From: Ga0077536 sp943370145
GTDB taxonomy: Bacteria; Pseudomonadota; Gammaproteobacteria; Ga0077536
Reading direction: 5' to 3'
NCBI GenBank assembly: GCA_943370145.1
Contig: CALRPY020000088.1
Location: forward strand, 1 to 12,638
DNA: 12,638 bases
Part shown: in pieces, positions 5,467-12,561 of the stretch
Position numbering within the stretch: position 1 is the stretch's first letter
Layout of the letters: each line of letters begins with the position of its first letter
The notes under the pieces: generated by a model
What the model saw: the letters and a program-made list of their open reading frames with translations, nothing else
The model's database searches: none
Told to the model about the DNA's origin: nothing
Program-made: the position numbers and the translations under genes

Positions 5467-6264
5467 CTACCGGTAGAACTTCATGAAGTCGGGCTCACGT
5501 TTCTCGTTGAGCGCCTGCACGCCTTCCTGCGATTCAGCGGTGTTGTAGTAGAGACGCAGGGCCTGCATCGCGACGCCGCCCACGCCACGGATGGATTCGG
5601 TGTCGGCGTTGAAGCTTTTCTTCGCCAGCGCAATCGCGGTGGGGCTGCGCTTGTTGAGTTCGGCGCACCACGCGGCGACCTCCTCGTCGAGACGGTCATC
5701 GGGCACGACGGTGTTGACGAGCCCCATCGCCAGGGCTTCCTGGGCGGTGTAGCGCTTGCACATGTACCAGATCTCGCGCGCCTTCTTCTCGCCGACGACG
5801 CGTGCGAGGTAGGCCGTGCCGAAGCCCGGGTCGACCGATCCCATCTTCGGGCCGACCTGGCCGAAGATCGCGTTTTCCGACGCGATGGTCATGTCGCACA
5901 GCACCGCGAGCACGTTGCCGCCGCCGATCGCGTAACCGCGCACGCGGGCGATGACGGGCTTCGGCACGTCACGGATGACGGAATGCAATTCTTCGACCGG
6001 CATCCCGATCGTGCCGCGCGCGTCGTTGTCACCGTACTGGCCGCCCTCGTGATCGGACTGGTCGCCGCCGGTGCAGAATGCCTTGTCGCCGGCGCCGGTC
6101 AGCACGATGCTGCCGACGTCCCTGTCCCAACCCACCCTGAGAAAGGCGTCGACCAGTTCGACGACGGTGCGTGGGCGGAACGCGTTGTACTTCTTCGGGC
6201 GGTTGATGCAGATCGTCGCCGTCCGGCCCTCACGGGTCAGAATGATGTCTTCATAGTCGGCCAT
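5467..6264 (-). CDS. badI: 2-ketocyclohexanecarboxyl-CoA hydrolase-like ring-cleavage enzyme
   Basis: A 265-residue crotonase-fold protein of the BadI/MenB branch. BadI opens the ring of 2-ketocyclohexanecarboxyl-CoA hydrolytically to pimelyl-CoA. The diagnostic stretches are AFCTGGDQS (62-70), RDVPKPVIARVRGYAIGGGNVLA (98-120), GPKMGSVDPGFGT (138-150) and VVGEKKAREIWYMCKRY. The GSVDPG form, with Ser143 and Asp145, matches BadI as I recall it rather than the GSFDGG of MenB naphthoate synthase, and no menaquinone genes are nearby. The start at 6262-6264 has GAGGAG six bases upstream; a start 16 codons earlier would reach almost to the preceding gene and lacks a site. It is the last gene of the minus-strand run, 40 bases after the BadH-like gene. 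A substituted ring substrate, as in monoterpene breakdown, is possible. Confidence 0.88.
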   Translation of the reverse strand: MADYEDIILTREGRTATICINRPKKYNAFRPRTVVELVDAFLRVGWDRDVGSIVLTGAGDKAFCTGGDQSDHEGGQYGDNDARGTIGMPVEELHSVIRDVPKPVIARVRGYAIGGGNVLAVLCDMTIASENAIFGQVGPKMGSVDPGFGTAYLARVVGEKKAREIWYMCKRYTAQEALAMGLVNTVVPDDRLDEEVAAWCAELNKRSPTAIALAKKSFNADTESIRGVGGVAMQALRLYYNTAESQEGVQALNEKREPDFMKFYR

Positions 6265-6304
6265 CGTGGTCTCCTCGATTGATGCTGTGGCTGGCGCGTC
6301 GCGC

Positions 6305-7102
6305 TCAGCCAATCATGCTGTAGCCGCCGCTCACGCTGAGGACCTGGCCGGTGACATGGCCGGCGACCGCGCCCGACGCCAGGAACAGCACCGCGCCGGC
6401 GACGTCCTCCGGCCGGCCGATTTTCTTCAGGGGCAGCGCCTTCGCGATCTGCCCGAGCTGCTCGGCCGTGAACATCGAATCGCGGTTGACCCACATGCTG
6501 TTCGCGCCGACCTGGCTGTCCTCCGCAGGGATCGTCACGCCCGGGCAGACCACGTTGCAACGGATGCCGTGACGGCCGTTCTCCTTCGCAATGGTCTTCA
6601 TGAAGCTGTTCACGCCGGCCTTCATCGCGCCATAGACAGCCTCGCGCGGTTCGCCCTGGCGGCTCGCGTCGGAGCTGATCGACACGATCGCGCCCTGCTT
6701 GCGCGGCGCCATGATGCCAAGCGCCGTGTACGTGCAGTTCAGCACGCCGATGAAGTTGACCTGGATGATCTTCTGCCAGAACGCCGGCGTGGTCTGCGTG
6801 AAGTACTTAAGCTCGTCCCAGCCGACGTTGTTGACCAGCACATCGACCGTGCCGCAGCGCTCCACGGTGCGAGCGAACATCGCCTCCACCTGGTCGAGCG
6901 CGGTCACGTCGCAGCGCACGACCTCCGCAGCGGCCGCCCCGGCCGCGAGCGCCTCGGCGGCGACGACGCCGGCCTGCTGCGCGTCGATATCGGCGAGCGT
7001 GATGTTGGCACCCTCACGCGCGAAGCCGAGCGTGATCGCGCGACCGATGTTCGAACCGGCGCCGGTGACGATGACCGACTTGCCCTGCAGTTCAAGATCC
7101 AT
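6305..7102 (-). CDS. badH: BadH-like 2-hydroxycyclohexanecarboxyl-CoA dehydrogenase (SDR)
   Basis: A 265-residue classical SDR. The cofactor motif is TGAGSNIG (13-20), Asp38 at the end of the second strand favours NAD over NADP, NNVG follows at 91-94, and the catalytic residues are Ser144, Tyr157 and Lys161. The stretches VDVLVNNVGWDELKYF and SSDASRQGEPREAVYGAMKAG resemble BadH of cyclohexanecarboxylate degradation, which oxidises 2-hydroxycyclohexanecarboxyl-CoA to the 2-keto form. The next gene encodes the BadI-like hydrolase that would act on that product, which supports the assignment. The start has GGGAG six bases upstream. It lies 18 bases after the preceding crotonase and 40 before the BadI-like gene, so all are probably co-transcribed. 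A general 3-hydroxyacyl-CoA dehydrogenase is the alternative. Confidence 0.8.
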   Translation of the reverse strand: MDLELQGKSVIVTGAGSNIGRAITLGFAREGANITLADIDAQQAGVVAAEALAAGAAAAEVVRCDVTALDQVEAMFARTVERCGTVDVLVNNVGWDELKYFTQTTPAFWQKIIQVNFIGVLNCTYTALGIMAPRKQGAIVSISSDASRQGEPREAVYGAMKAGVNSFMKTIAKENGRHGIRCNVVCPGVTIPAEDSQVGANSMWVNRDSMFTAEQLGQIAKALPLKKIGRPEDVAGAVLFLASGAVAGHVTGQVLSVSGGYSMIG

Positions 7103-7120
7103 GGATGTCTCCCGCCTGGT

Positions 7121-7909
7121 TCAGTCCTGGTAGTTCGCCGGCCGCTGCTCGAGGAAGGCGCCGATGCCTTCCGTGAAAAAGCCTGCGCTCGCACACAGGA
7201 TCTGCCCGCGGTCCTCGAGCGCGACGGCGGCTTCCATGCCCGGCGCATCGGTGTTCAGCCGCAGGCCCTCCTTCGTCAGGCGCAGGCCCATCGGCGAGGC
7301 CTTCAGCATGTCCTCGGCCATCGCGCGACCGGCGGCCTCGAGCTGGTCCGCCTCGACGACTTCGGACACGAGGCCGAGCGCCAGTGCGCGCTCGGCCGTG
7401 ATCATGCGGCCGGTCATCATCAGTTCGGCGGCGACGCTGCTGCCGACGGCGCGGGGCAGGAAATAGCTGATGCCGACGTCGCAGCCGGTGAGACCCACCT
7501 TGACCATCGCGACGTTCATCTTCACGTCACGCGCGACGATGCGCACGTCGCTCGCGAGCGCGAACGCGAAGCCGCCGCCGGTCGTCGCGCCGTGCGCGAG
7601 ACACACGATCGGCTGCGGGCAACGCCGCATCCGCATGAACACCTCGCTGACCTGGCGCTGCACGCGCATGCCGACGATCGGCCCGTCGCTGACGGGGCCT
7701 GCCTCCTTGAGATCGTAACCCGCGCAGAACGCGCGGCCGGCGCCGCGCAGGACGACGACGCGCACCGCGTGGTTGCGCTGGAGATCGTCGAAGTAGTGCT
7801 GGAGTTCATCGCACATGCGGGGGCTTATCGTGTTCAGGCGCTCCGGGCGGTCCAGGCACAGCCAGTCGATGGCGCCTTCGCGCGTGACGGTAATCGTGGT
7901 GTATTCCAT
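7121..7909 (-). CDS. Crotonase family protein lacking both hydratase glutamates
   Basis: A 262-residue crotonase with the CoA-binding and oxyanion segments intact (AFCAGYDLK at 60-68, HGATTGGGFAFALASD at 106-121). The position of the first catalytic Glu of enoyl-CoA hydratase is Ala115, and the second aligns to Met135, so straightforward hydration is unlikely. Asp144, in GLTGCDVG (139-146), is in the region where several isomerases of this superfamily and 4-chlorobenzoyl-CoA dehalogenase place a catalytic Asp. A double-bond isomerase or a hydrolase is therefore a better guess than a hydratase. Comparable GCD-type sequences occur among actinobacterial EchA proteins. The start is supported by GGAGAG nine bases upstream. 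It lies between the GST and BadH-like genes with gaps of 41 and 18 bases. Confidence 0.85.
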   Translation of the reverse strand: MEYTTITVTREGAIDWLCLDRPERLNTISPRMCDELQHYFDDLQRNHAVRVVVLRGAGRAFCAGYDLKEAGPVSDGPIVGMRVQRQVSEVFMRMRRCPQPIVCLAHGATTGGGFAFALASDVRIVARDVKMNVAMVKVGLTGCDVGISYFLPRAVGSSVAAELMMTGRMITAERALALGLVSEVVEADQLEAAGRAMAEDMLKASPMGLRLTKEGLRLNTDAPGMEAAVALEDRGQILCASAGFFTEGIGAFLEQRPANYQD

Positions 7910-7950
7910 GTCGCTGCTCTCTCCCGCGGCCCACGGTGGGGCGCGGTGCT

Positions 7951-8652
7951 TCAGTCGGGTTTACGGGTGGTGACGAGCTTCAGGGCCTGCGCGGCGAAAT
8001 CCTCGGCATTGCCGGCCTTGCCGGTGATGAGGTCCCAGCCCGCGCTGTCCGGCACGCGCACGCCGCGCTGCACGGCGGGCCGCGCCTCGATGGCGTCCAG
8101 CCAGCGCCCGAGGTGTTCGAGCCCTTCGATGCCGACGCCGCCCCAGTCGTGGATGCGCACCCACGACCAGTTCGCGATGTCGGCAATCGAATACTCGCCG
8201 GCGAGGTACTCGCGCTCGGCGAGCTGGCCGTCCAGCACGCCGAGCAGGCGCCGCACTTCGCCCTGGTAGCGATCGATTGCCGGCTGGATCCTCTCGGGGA
8301 AATAACGATGGAAGACGTTCGCCTGACCCATCATCGGGCCGATGCCGCCCATCTGGAACATCAGCCACTGCAGCACGCGGCTGCGCGACGCGGTATCGCG
8401 GCCGATGAGCCGCCCTGCCTTTTCCGCGAGATGGATCAGGATCGCGCCGGACTCGAAAATCGACAGATTGTCTTCGTCGGTGTCGATGATCGCCGGGATG
8501 CGGCCGTTCGGATTGATCGCGAGGAACGCGGGCCGTTTCTGCTCGCCGTTCATGATGTCCACCGGATGCACGGCGTAGGGCATGTCGAGCTCCTCAAGGG
8601 CAATCGACACCTTCCAGCCGTTCGGCGTGCCTGCGGTATAGAGTTCAATCAT
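7951..8652 (-). CDS. Glutathione S-transferase-like protein, YfcG/Nu-class type
   Basis: A 233-residue two-domain GST. The N-terminal thioredoxin-like domain begins MIELYTAGTPNGWKV, where Thr9 and Asn11 correspond to the glutathione-interacting residues of YfcG-type (Nu-class, Ure2p-like) GSTs, and FESGAILIHLAEK carries the conserved Glu-Ser of the glutathione site. The all-helical C-terminal domain follows, with WLMFQMGGIGPMMGQ typical of this group. Relatives act as disulfide oxidoreductases or glutathione-dependent conjugating enzymes. In this setting it could detoxify an electrophilic intermediate such as an epoxide or enone, which is inference. The start has GGAGG five bases upstream, one of the best sites in the window. 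It is the first gene of the tight minus-strand run ending with the BadI-like gene. Confidence 0.88.
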   Translation of the reverse strand: MIELYTAGTPNGWKVSIALEELDMPYAVHPVDIMNGEQKRPAFLAINPNGRIPAIIDTDEDNLSIFESGAILIHLAEKAGRLIGRDTASRSRVLQWLMFQMGGIGPMMGQANVFHRYFPERIQPAIDRYQGEVRRLLGVLDGQLAEREYLAGEYSIADIANWSWVRIHDWGGVGIEGLEHLGRWLDAIEARPAVQRGVRVPDSAGWDLITGKAGNAEDFAAQALKLVTTRKPD

Positions 8653-8882
8653 GTCGACCTCCGGGACCGGCGACGGTCTCCAGTCTTGGGGGAGTCAGTG
8701 CATCGGCCCGTTGCCCGGTGGGACGACCGGCGTCCGACCGTGGAGCCGGGTTCCTCGTTGACGGCGGGTGGCGGTTCCCTGCCGGGGCCCGCCATCCGCC
8801 ATCGACTGCCCGTGAGGCAGGCGCCCGCCGCGCCACGCCCTGCGCGCTTTGGTCCGGCCTCAGCCGGCCGCGGCCCCGGCGC
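8653..8882. other. Intergenic region with hairpins between SDR and GST genes
   Basis: 230 bases separate the end of the 17beta-HSD4-like SDR from the start of the GST gene, both on the minus strand. It holds an inverted repeat with 12-base arms matching at 11 positions (8763-8774 with 8789-8800) and a five-base-pair stem with a CGTGA loop (8806-8820). The gap is long enough for a terminator and a fresh promoter, so the SDR may be transcribed separately from the GST-BadI run. I saw no gene here. Confidence 0.5.
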
Positions 8883-9791
8883 TCAGACCGGGTCCCAGCT
8901 GAAATACTCGGGCGAGCGCACCATCGGATAGAAATCCTGCTTGAACTGCGGGAACACGCGGTCGATGACGGTTTCCGGCGTCCAGCCCTCGGCGGTGTGC
9001 GCGGTCTTGATCGGACGATTCTGCGAGAACAGGTAGATCTCGTTGTTGCGCACGCCGAGGATCTGCGCATTCACGTTCGCGGCGCCGTCGGACAGCAGCG
9101 CGATCACGGCCGGCGCGACCTTCTCCGGCACCAGCTTCTTCAGCTTCTCGACGCGCTGCGCCTGCTCGACGTTCGTGATCGGGATCGAGTCGATCATGCG
9201 GGTCCAGGCGAAGGGCGCGATGCAGTTCGAGCGCACGTTGAAGCGCGCCATGTCGAGCGCGATCGACTTCGAGAGCGCGACGATGCCGAGCTTGGCCGCC
9301 GAATAGTTGGCCTGGCCGAAGTTGCCGACGAGGCCCGAGGTGGACGTCATGTGCACCATGGCGCCGCTCGCCTGTTCCTTGAACACGTTGGCCGCCGCGC
9401 GGGCCATGTTGAACGAGCCCTTCAGGTGCACGTTGATGACCGCGTCGAAGTCGTCCTCGGTCATCTTGTGGAAGATGACGTCGCGCAGGTTGCCGGCGTT
9501 GTTGACGAGGCCGTCGAGGCCGCCGAGGCGGTCGACCGTCTCGGCCACCATCTCGTGCGCGTCGTTCCAGGAGGCGACGCTCTTGGTCAGCGCGATGGCG
9601 CGACCGCCCATCGCCTCGATTTCGTTGACGACTTCCTGCGCCGGTCCGGCGTCCGCACCCTCGCCGCCGATGCCGACGCCGAGATCGTTGACCGCAACCG
9701 CCGCGCCGGCCTTGGCCGCCTCGAGAGCGATGGCGCGACCCACGCCGCGACCGGCGCCGGTGACGAGGACGACTTTGCCTTTCAAGATCAT
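8883..9791 (-). CDS. 17beta-HSD4/MFE-2-like short-chain dehydrogenase
   Basis: A 302-residue SDR, longer than the usual 250 because of a C-terminal extension. The cofactor motif is TGAGRGVG (11-18); Asp36 in VNDLGVGIGGEG (34-45) favours NAD; NNAG is at 97-100; and the catalytic residues are Ser150, Tyr163 and Lys167. The NDLG insertion followed by GPAQEVVNEI is typical of the dehydrogenase domain of peroxisomal multifunctional enzyme 2 and of bacterial relatives that oxidise 3-hydroxyacyl-CoA side chains in steroid degradation. A 3-hydroxyacyl-CoA dehydrogenase step in the same pathway is the likely role. The start has GAAGGA eight bases upstream. It is divergent from the Nudix gene and 230 bases from the next minus-strand gene. 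The exact substrate is unknown. Confidence 0.85.
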   Translation of the reverse strand: MILKGKVVLVTGAGRGVGRAIALEAAKAGAAVAVNDLGVGIGGEGADAGPAQEVVNEIEAMGGRAIALTKSVASWNDAHEMVAETVDRLGGLDGLVNNAGNLRDVIFHKMTEDDFDAVINVHLKGSFNMARAAANVFKEQASGAMVHMTSTSGLVGNFGQANYSAAKLGIVALSKSIALDMARFNVRSNCIAPFAWTRMIDSIPITNVEQAQRVEKLKKLVPEKVAPAVIALLSDGAANVNAQILGVRNNEIYLFSQNRPIKTAHTAEGWTPETVIDRVFPQFKQDFYPMVRSPEYFSWDPV

Positions 9792-9939
9792 GATGATGGT
9801 CCTTCGAATTGGGGAATGGGCACAGCCGCAGCGCGGCTGTCGGATAGCGGCCTATCCTAGGGTGCGGGCGCGGCGATGGCCAGACGGCCGCCACCCGTCC
9901 GGCTGGTCAAGCACCCGCCTTTGAACGAAGATCGGGGCC
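9792..9939. promoter_or_regulatory. Divergent promoter region with two inverted repeats
   Basis: The 148 bases between the SDR (-) and Nudix (+) start codons must carry promoters for both operons. Two clear dyads lie side by side: ACAGCCGCAGCGCGGCTGT at 9822-9840 (8-base arms, 3-base spacer) and GATAGCGGCCTATC at 9843-9856 (5-base arms, 4-base spacer). They could be operator sites for a shared regulator or a stem-loop in the SDR leader. No regulator gene is present in the window, and I could not place -35/-10 boxes with confidence. Confidence 0.5.
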
Positions 9940-10473
9940 ATGCAACCGTCCGATATGCGCCCGTCGATGCAAGCACAATACTACTGCCCCCGCTGCGGCC
10001 TCGCCGCGCTGGATACCGTGGACAACAAGCTCTACGGCTGCACCCAGTGCGGCTATACGTACTTCCACAACACCGCGGCGGCGGTGGCGGCGGTGATCTA
10101 CCACGGGCAGGAAATCGCGCTGATCACGCGCGCCAACGAACCCGGCGGCGGCCTGCTCGATCTGCCCGGTGGTTTCGTCGAGGGCGACGAATCGCTGGAG
10201 GCGGCGGTGATTCGCGAGGTGTACGAGGAAATCGGCGTCGACCTGCGCCTGCCGCGCTACCTGTTCTCGATTCCGAACCGTTACGAGTACCACACCATTC
10301 GCTATCGCACCGTCGACGTCTTCTTCGCGTTCACCATCGACGAACGACCCGGATTTGTCGCCAACGAGGAAGCCTCGGCGCTGCACTGGATGCGCCCGGA
10401 GGACGTCGACCTCAAGCAGGTCGCCTTCGAATCCGTCCGCGCGGCGTTGCGACGCCTGCTCGCCAGACCCTGA
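9940..10473 (+). CDS. Nudix hydrolase with N-terminal zinc ribbon
   Basis: A 177-residue protein with an N-terminal zinc ribbon (C16-x2-C19 and C34-x2-C37) and a complete Nudix box G78-x5-E84-x7-R92-E93-x-x-E96-E97-x-G99-V100. It should hydrolyse a nucleoside diphosphate linked to another group, with Mg. The SQPWPFPxxS motif of NADH pyrophosphatase NudC is absent, so it is not NudC itself; ADP-ribose, CoA or a related nucleotide are candidates. Start choice is uncertain: ATGs at 9940, 9955 and 9967 all precede the zinc ribbon and none has a strong ribosome-binding site. It is the first gene of a plus-strand unit and ends 16 bases before the PaaG-like crotonase gene. A link to CoA or NAD turnover in the pathway would be inference. 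Confidence 0.88.
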   Translation: MQPSDMRPSMQAQYYCPRCGLAALDTVDNKLYGCTQCGYTYFHNTAAAVAAVIYHGQEIALITRANEPGGGLLDLPGGFVEGDESLEAAVIREVYEEIGVDLRLPRYLFSIPNRYEYHTIRYRTVDVFFAFTIDERPGFVANEEASALHWMRPEDVDLKQVAFESVRAALRRLLARP

Positions 10474-10489
10474 CCCGAAAGGCCCGCCG

Positions 10490-11284
10490 ATGAGTGCGTC
10501 CGACATCCTCTACGAGGTCGCCGATCGCGTCGCGACCATCACCCTGAATCGCCCCGCCGTGATGAACGCACTCGGCGGCAGCATGCGGGAGTCCCTGTAT
10601 CACCGCCTGAACGAGGCCGAGCAGGACCCGGCCGTGCGCTGCGTCGTGATCACCGGCGCCGGCAAGGCCTTCTGCGCCGGCGGCGACATCGCGAGCATGG
10701 CCGAGCTGCAGGCCCAGGGCGACGCCGGCGAAATCCGCCGGCGCATGCTGGCCGGCGGCGAGGTCGTCAAGTTCATCGAGCAGATGGGCAAACCCGTGGT
10801 GGCCGCCGTCAACGGCGCGGCGGCCGGCGCGGGCATGAACCTCGCACTCGCCTGCGATTTCCGCTACGCGGCGGCCGGCGCGAAGTTCGCGCAGAGCTTC
10901 GTGAAGATCGGCCTCGTGCCCGACTGGGCCGGCCACTACCTGCTGACCCGCCTCGTCGGCACCGCCCGCGCGATGGAATTGATGATGACGGGCGAACGCA
11001 TCGATGCGGACGAGGCCTGCCGCCTCGGCCTCGTCAACCGCGTGTATGCGGACGCGAGCTTCCGTGACGACGTCGCCGCGCGCGTGCGCCTGCTCGCCGA
11101 CGGGCCGCCGGAGGCGTTGGGTCTCATCAAGCAGGGCGTGCGTCGCGGCGCGAGCGCAAGCCTGCCCGAAATCATCGCCTTCGAACTGCAGGCGCAGTCG
11201 GCGGTGTTCCTGTCCGCCGACGCGCGCGAAGGCATGCGCGCTTTTCTCGAAAAGCGCGCACCGCGCTTCGGCAGCGGGGATTAG
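10490..11284 (+). CDS. PaaG-like enoyl-CoA hydratase/isomerase
   Basis: A 264-residue crotonase. Oxyanion segments are AFCAGGDIA (60-68) and AAVNGAAAGAGMNLALACD (105-123). The position of the first hydratase Glu is Asn117, while Asp145 in KIGLVPDW (139-146) matches the catalytic Asp of PaaG and of related isomerases. PaaG isomerises ring-1,2-epoxyphenylacetyl-CoA to its oxepin and also shifts double bonds. Either an isomerase or a lesser-known relative is likely. No other phenylacetate-pathway gene is present, so an authentic PaaG role is not supported. The start at 10490 has AAAGG seven bases upstream; the longer frame from 10355 would lie within the Nudix gene. It is 16 bases after the Nudix stop and three bases before the quinone oxidoreductase start. 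Confidence 0.85.
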   Translation: MSASDILYEVADRVATITLNRPAVMNALGGSMRESLYHRLNEAEQDPAVRCVVITGAGKAFCAGGDIASMAELQAQGDAGEIRRRMLAGGEVVKFIEQMGKPVVAAVNGAAAGAGMNLALACDFRYAAAGAKFAQSFVKIGLVPDWAGHYLLTRLVGTARAMELMMTGERIDADEACRLGLVNRVYADASFRDDVAARVRLLADGPPEALGLIKQGVRRGASASLPEIIAFELQAQSAVFLSADAREGMRAFLEKRAPRFGSGD

Positions 11285-11287
11285 GCG

Positions 11288-12325
11288 ATGAAGGGCGTGC
11301 TGGTCAGCGAGTGGACCCGCTTCGAGGCGCTCGAACTGCAGGAACTGCCGGTGCCGCAGCCGGCCGCGCGCGAGCTGCGACTGCGCGTGCAGGCCGCTGG
11401 CGTCAGCTTCGCGACGAGCCTCGTCGTGCAAGGCAAGTACCAGCGCAAGCCACCGCTGCCCTTCGTGCCCGGCACCGAGGTCGCGGGCATCGTCGAGGCG
11501 ATTGGTGACGGCGTGACACGCTTCAAGCCCGGCGATCGCGTCTGCGCGGTGCTCGACTGGGGCGGCTTCGCGGAGGCCGCCTGCGCGCAGGAGGTCAATA
11601 CCTATGCCCTGCCGCCGACGCTCGATTTCGCGCGCGCGATTTCCTTCACGAATTCCTACGCGACTTCGGCCGCCGCACTCACCTGGCCCCACCTGCTGAA
11701 CGTCCAGCCGGGCGATTGGCTGCTGGTCCACGGCGCGGCGGGCGGCGTCGGCATCGCCGCGGTCGAAATCGGCCGCCTCCTCGGCGCCACGGTGATCGCG
11801 ACCGCGGGCTCGGCCGACAAGCTCGCCGTCGCGCGCGAACACGGCGCGACGCACGTCATCAACTACCGGGAGCAGGATTTCCGCGCAGCGGTGCTCGCGC
11901 TGACCGGTGGGCGCGGCGTCGATGCCGTCTACGATCCGGTCGGCGGTGACGTCTTCATGCAGTCGCTGCGCTGCATGGCGCCGGAGGCCCGCATCATGCC
12001 GGTGGGGTTCGCGGGCGGCGAGATCCCGCAGATCCCGGCGAACCTGCTGCTGGTGAAGAACCTGACGGTCTGCGGCCTCAACCTCGGCATGTACTACGGA
12101 TGGAGCCCGGTGGACCTGCGCTACGAATACGAAGACCGCATGCGCGCGAACATGGACCGACTGTTCACATGGTTCGAGCAGGGCCTCATCCGGCCCGTGC
12201 TGGCCAAGGCCTATGCACTGCGGGACTTCCAGGCCGCGATGGCCGACGTCCTAGCCCGCCGCGCGATCGGCCGCGTCGCCATCGTCATGGACGAGGAAGC
12301 CGTGCGGCTGGGCATCGGCGCCTGA
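11288..12325 (+). CDS. NADPH:quinone oxidoreductase-like MDR protein
   Basis: A 345-residue zinc-independent medium-chain dehydrogenase/reductase of the quinone oxidoreductase type. The N-terminal GroES-like domain contains VPGTEVAGIVEAIGDGV (60-76) and KPGDRV (80-85). The Rossmann domain has HGAAGGVG (148-155) for NADPH. The zinc-binding cysteine cluster of alcohol dehydrogenases is missing. Relatives reduce quinones, enones or enoyl-CoA thioesters. In this cluster an enoyl- or enone-reducing role is plausible, but not shown. It begins three bases after the stop of the PaaG-like gene, without a clear independent ribosome-binding site, so translation is probably coupled. It is the last gene of the plus-strand unit. 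Confidence 0.88.
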   Translation: MKGVLVSEWTRFEALELQELPVPQPAARELRLRVQAAGVSFATSLVVQGKYQRKPPLPFVPGTEVAGIVEAIGDGVTRFKPGDRVCAVLDWGGFAEAACAQEVNTYALPPTLDFARAISFTNSYATSAAALTWPHLLNVQPGDWLLVHGAAGGVGIAAVEIGRLLGATVIATAGSADKLAVAREHGATHVINYREQDFRAAVLALTGGRGVDAVYDPVGGDVFMQSLRCMAPEARIMPVGFAGGEIPQIPANLLLVKNLTVCGLNLGMYYGWSPVDLRYEYEDRMRANMDRLFTWFEQGLIRPVLAKAYALRDFQAAMADVLARRAIGRVAIVMDEEAVRLGIGA

Positions 12326-12369
12326 TCCCGCGACGCTGTGGCGTCCGGGTTTCCGGCGTTCGATCAGCC

Positions 12370-12511
12370 ACCGAGAACTCCGAGAACACCGAGGGTTGAT
12401 GAGTGGGATCGTGCAGGCGGGAAGGCCGCGCCGCCTGCCGCTGTTCCCCCATCTGCGGAAGCCCGCAGTCCGTACTTCCACCCCCGCCTCGGTGTTCTCG
12501 GTGTTCTCGGT
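12370..12511. repeat. Long inverted repeat with nested hairpins
   Basis: The arm 12370-12394 and the reverse complement of 12487-12511 agree at 24 of 25 positions. The 92-base spacer contains two further stems: GCAGGCGG (12413-12420) with CCGCCTGC (12431-12438), and CTGCGG (12453-12458) with CCGCAG (12463-12468). The right arm is made of 9-base units (GGTGTTCTC), present three times in 12491-12517 with one change. Imperfect relatives of the arms occur at 2446-2537. This looks like a folded extragenic element or MITE rather than a simple terminator. Confidence 0.7.
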
Positions 12512-12561
12512 GTTCTTGGTGGCCCATCATCACGGCCCGCGGTACCTGCGCTCAGATGTGG

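Noticed and set aside
5467..6264. MenB (1,4-dihydroxy-2-naphthoyl-CoA synthase)
   Set aside because: The protein shares the MenB fold and the KKAREIWY segment, but the active-site stretch is GSVDPG as in BadI, and it follows a BadH-like gene with no menaquinone genes in view.
6266..8269. A 667-codon plus-strand open frame
   Set aside because: It runs antisense through the BadH-like, crotonase and GST genes, which all have recognisable family motifs and ribosome-binding sites. Its translation is rich in Arg, His, Asp and Ala without domain likeness, as expected of the reverse frame of GC-rich genes.
8718..9860. A 380-codon plus-strand open frame opposite the 17beta-HSD4-like SDR
   Set aside because: The minus strand carries a complete SDR with cofactor and catalytic motifs; the plus-strand product shows only composition-driven sequence.
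10412..11854. A 480-codon minus-strand open frame
   Set aside because: It is antisense to the PaaG-like and quinone oxidoreductase genes and has the same shadow-type composition, with no ribosome-binding site or family motif.
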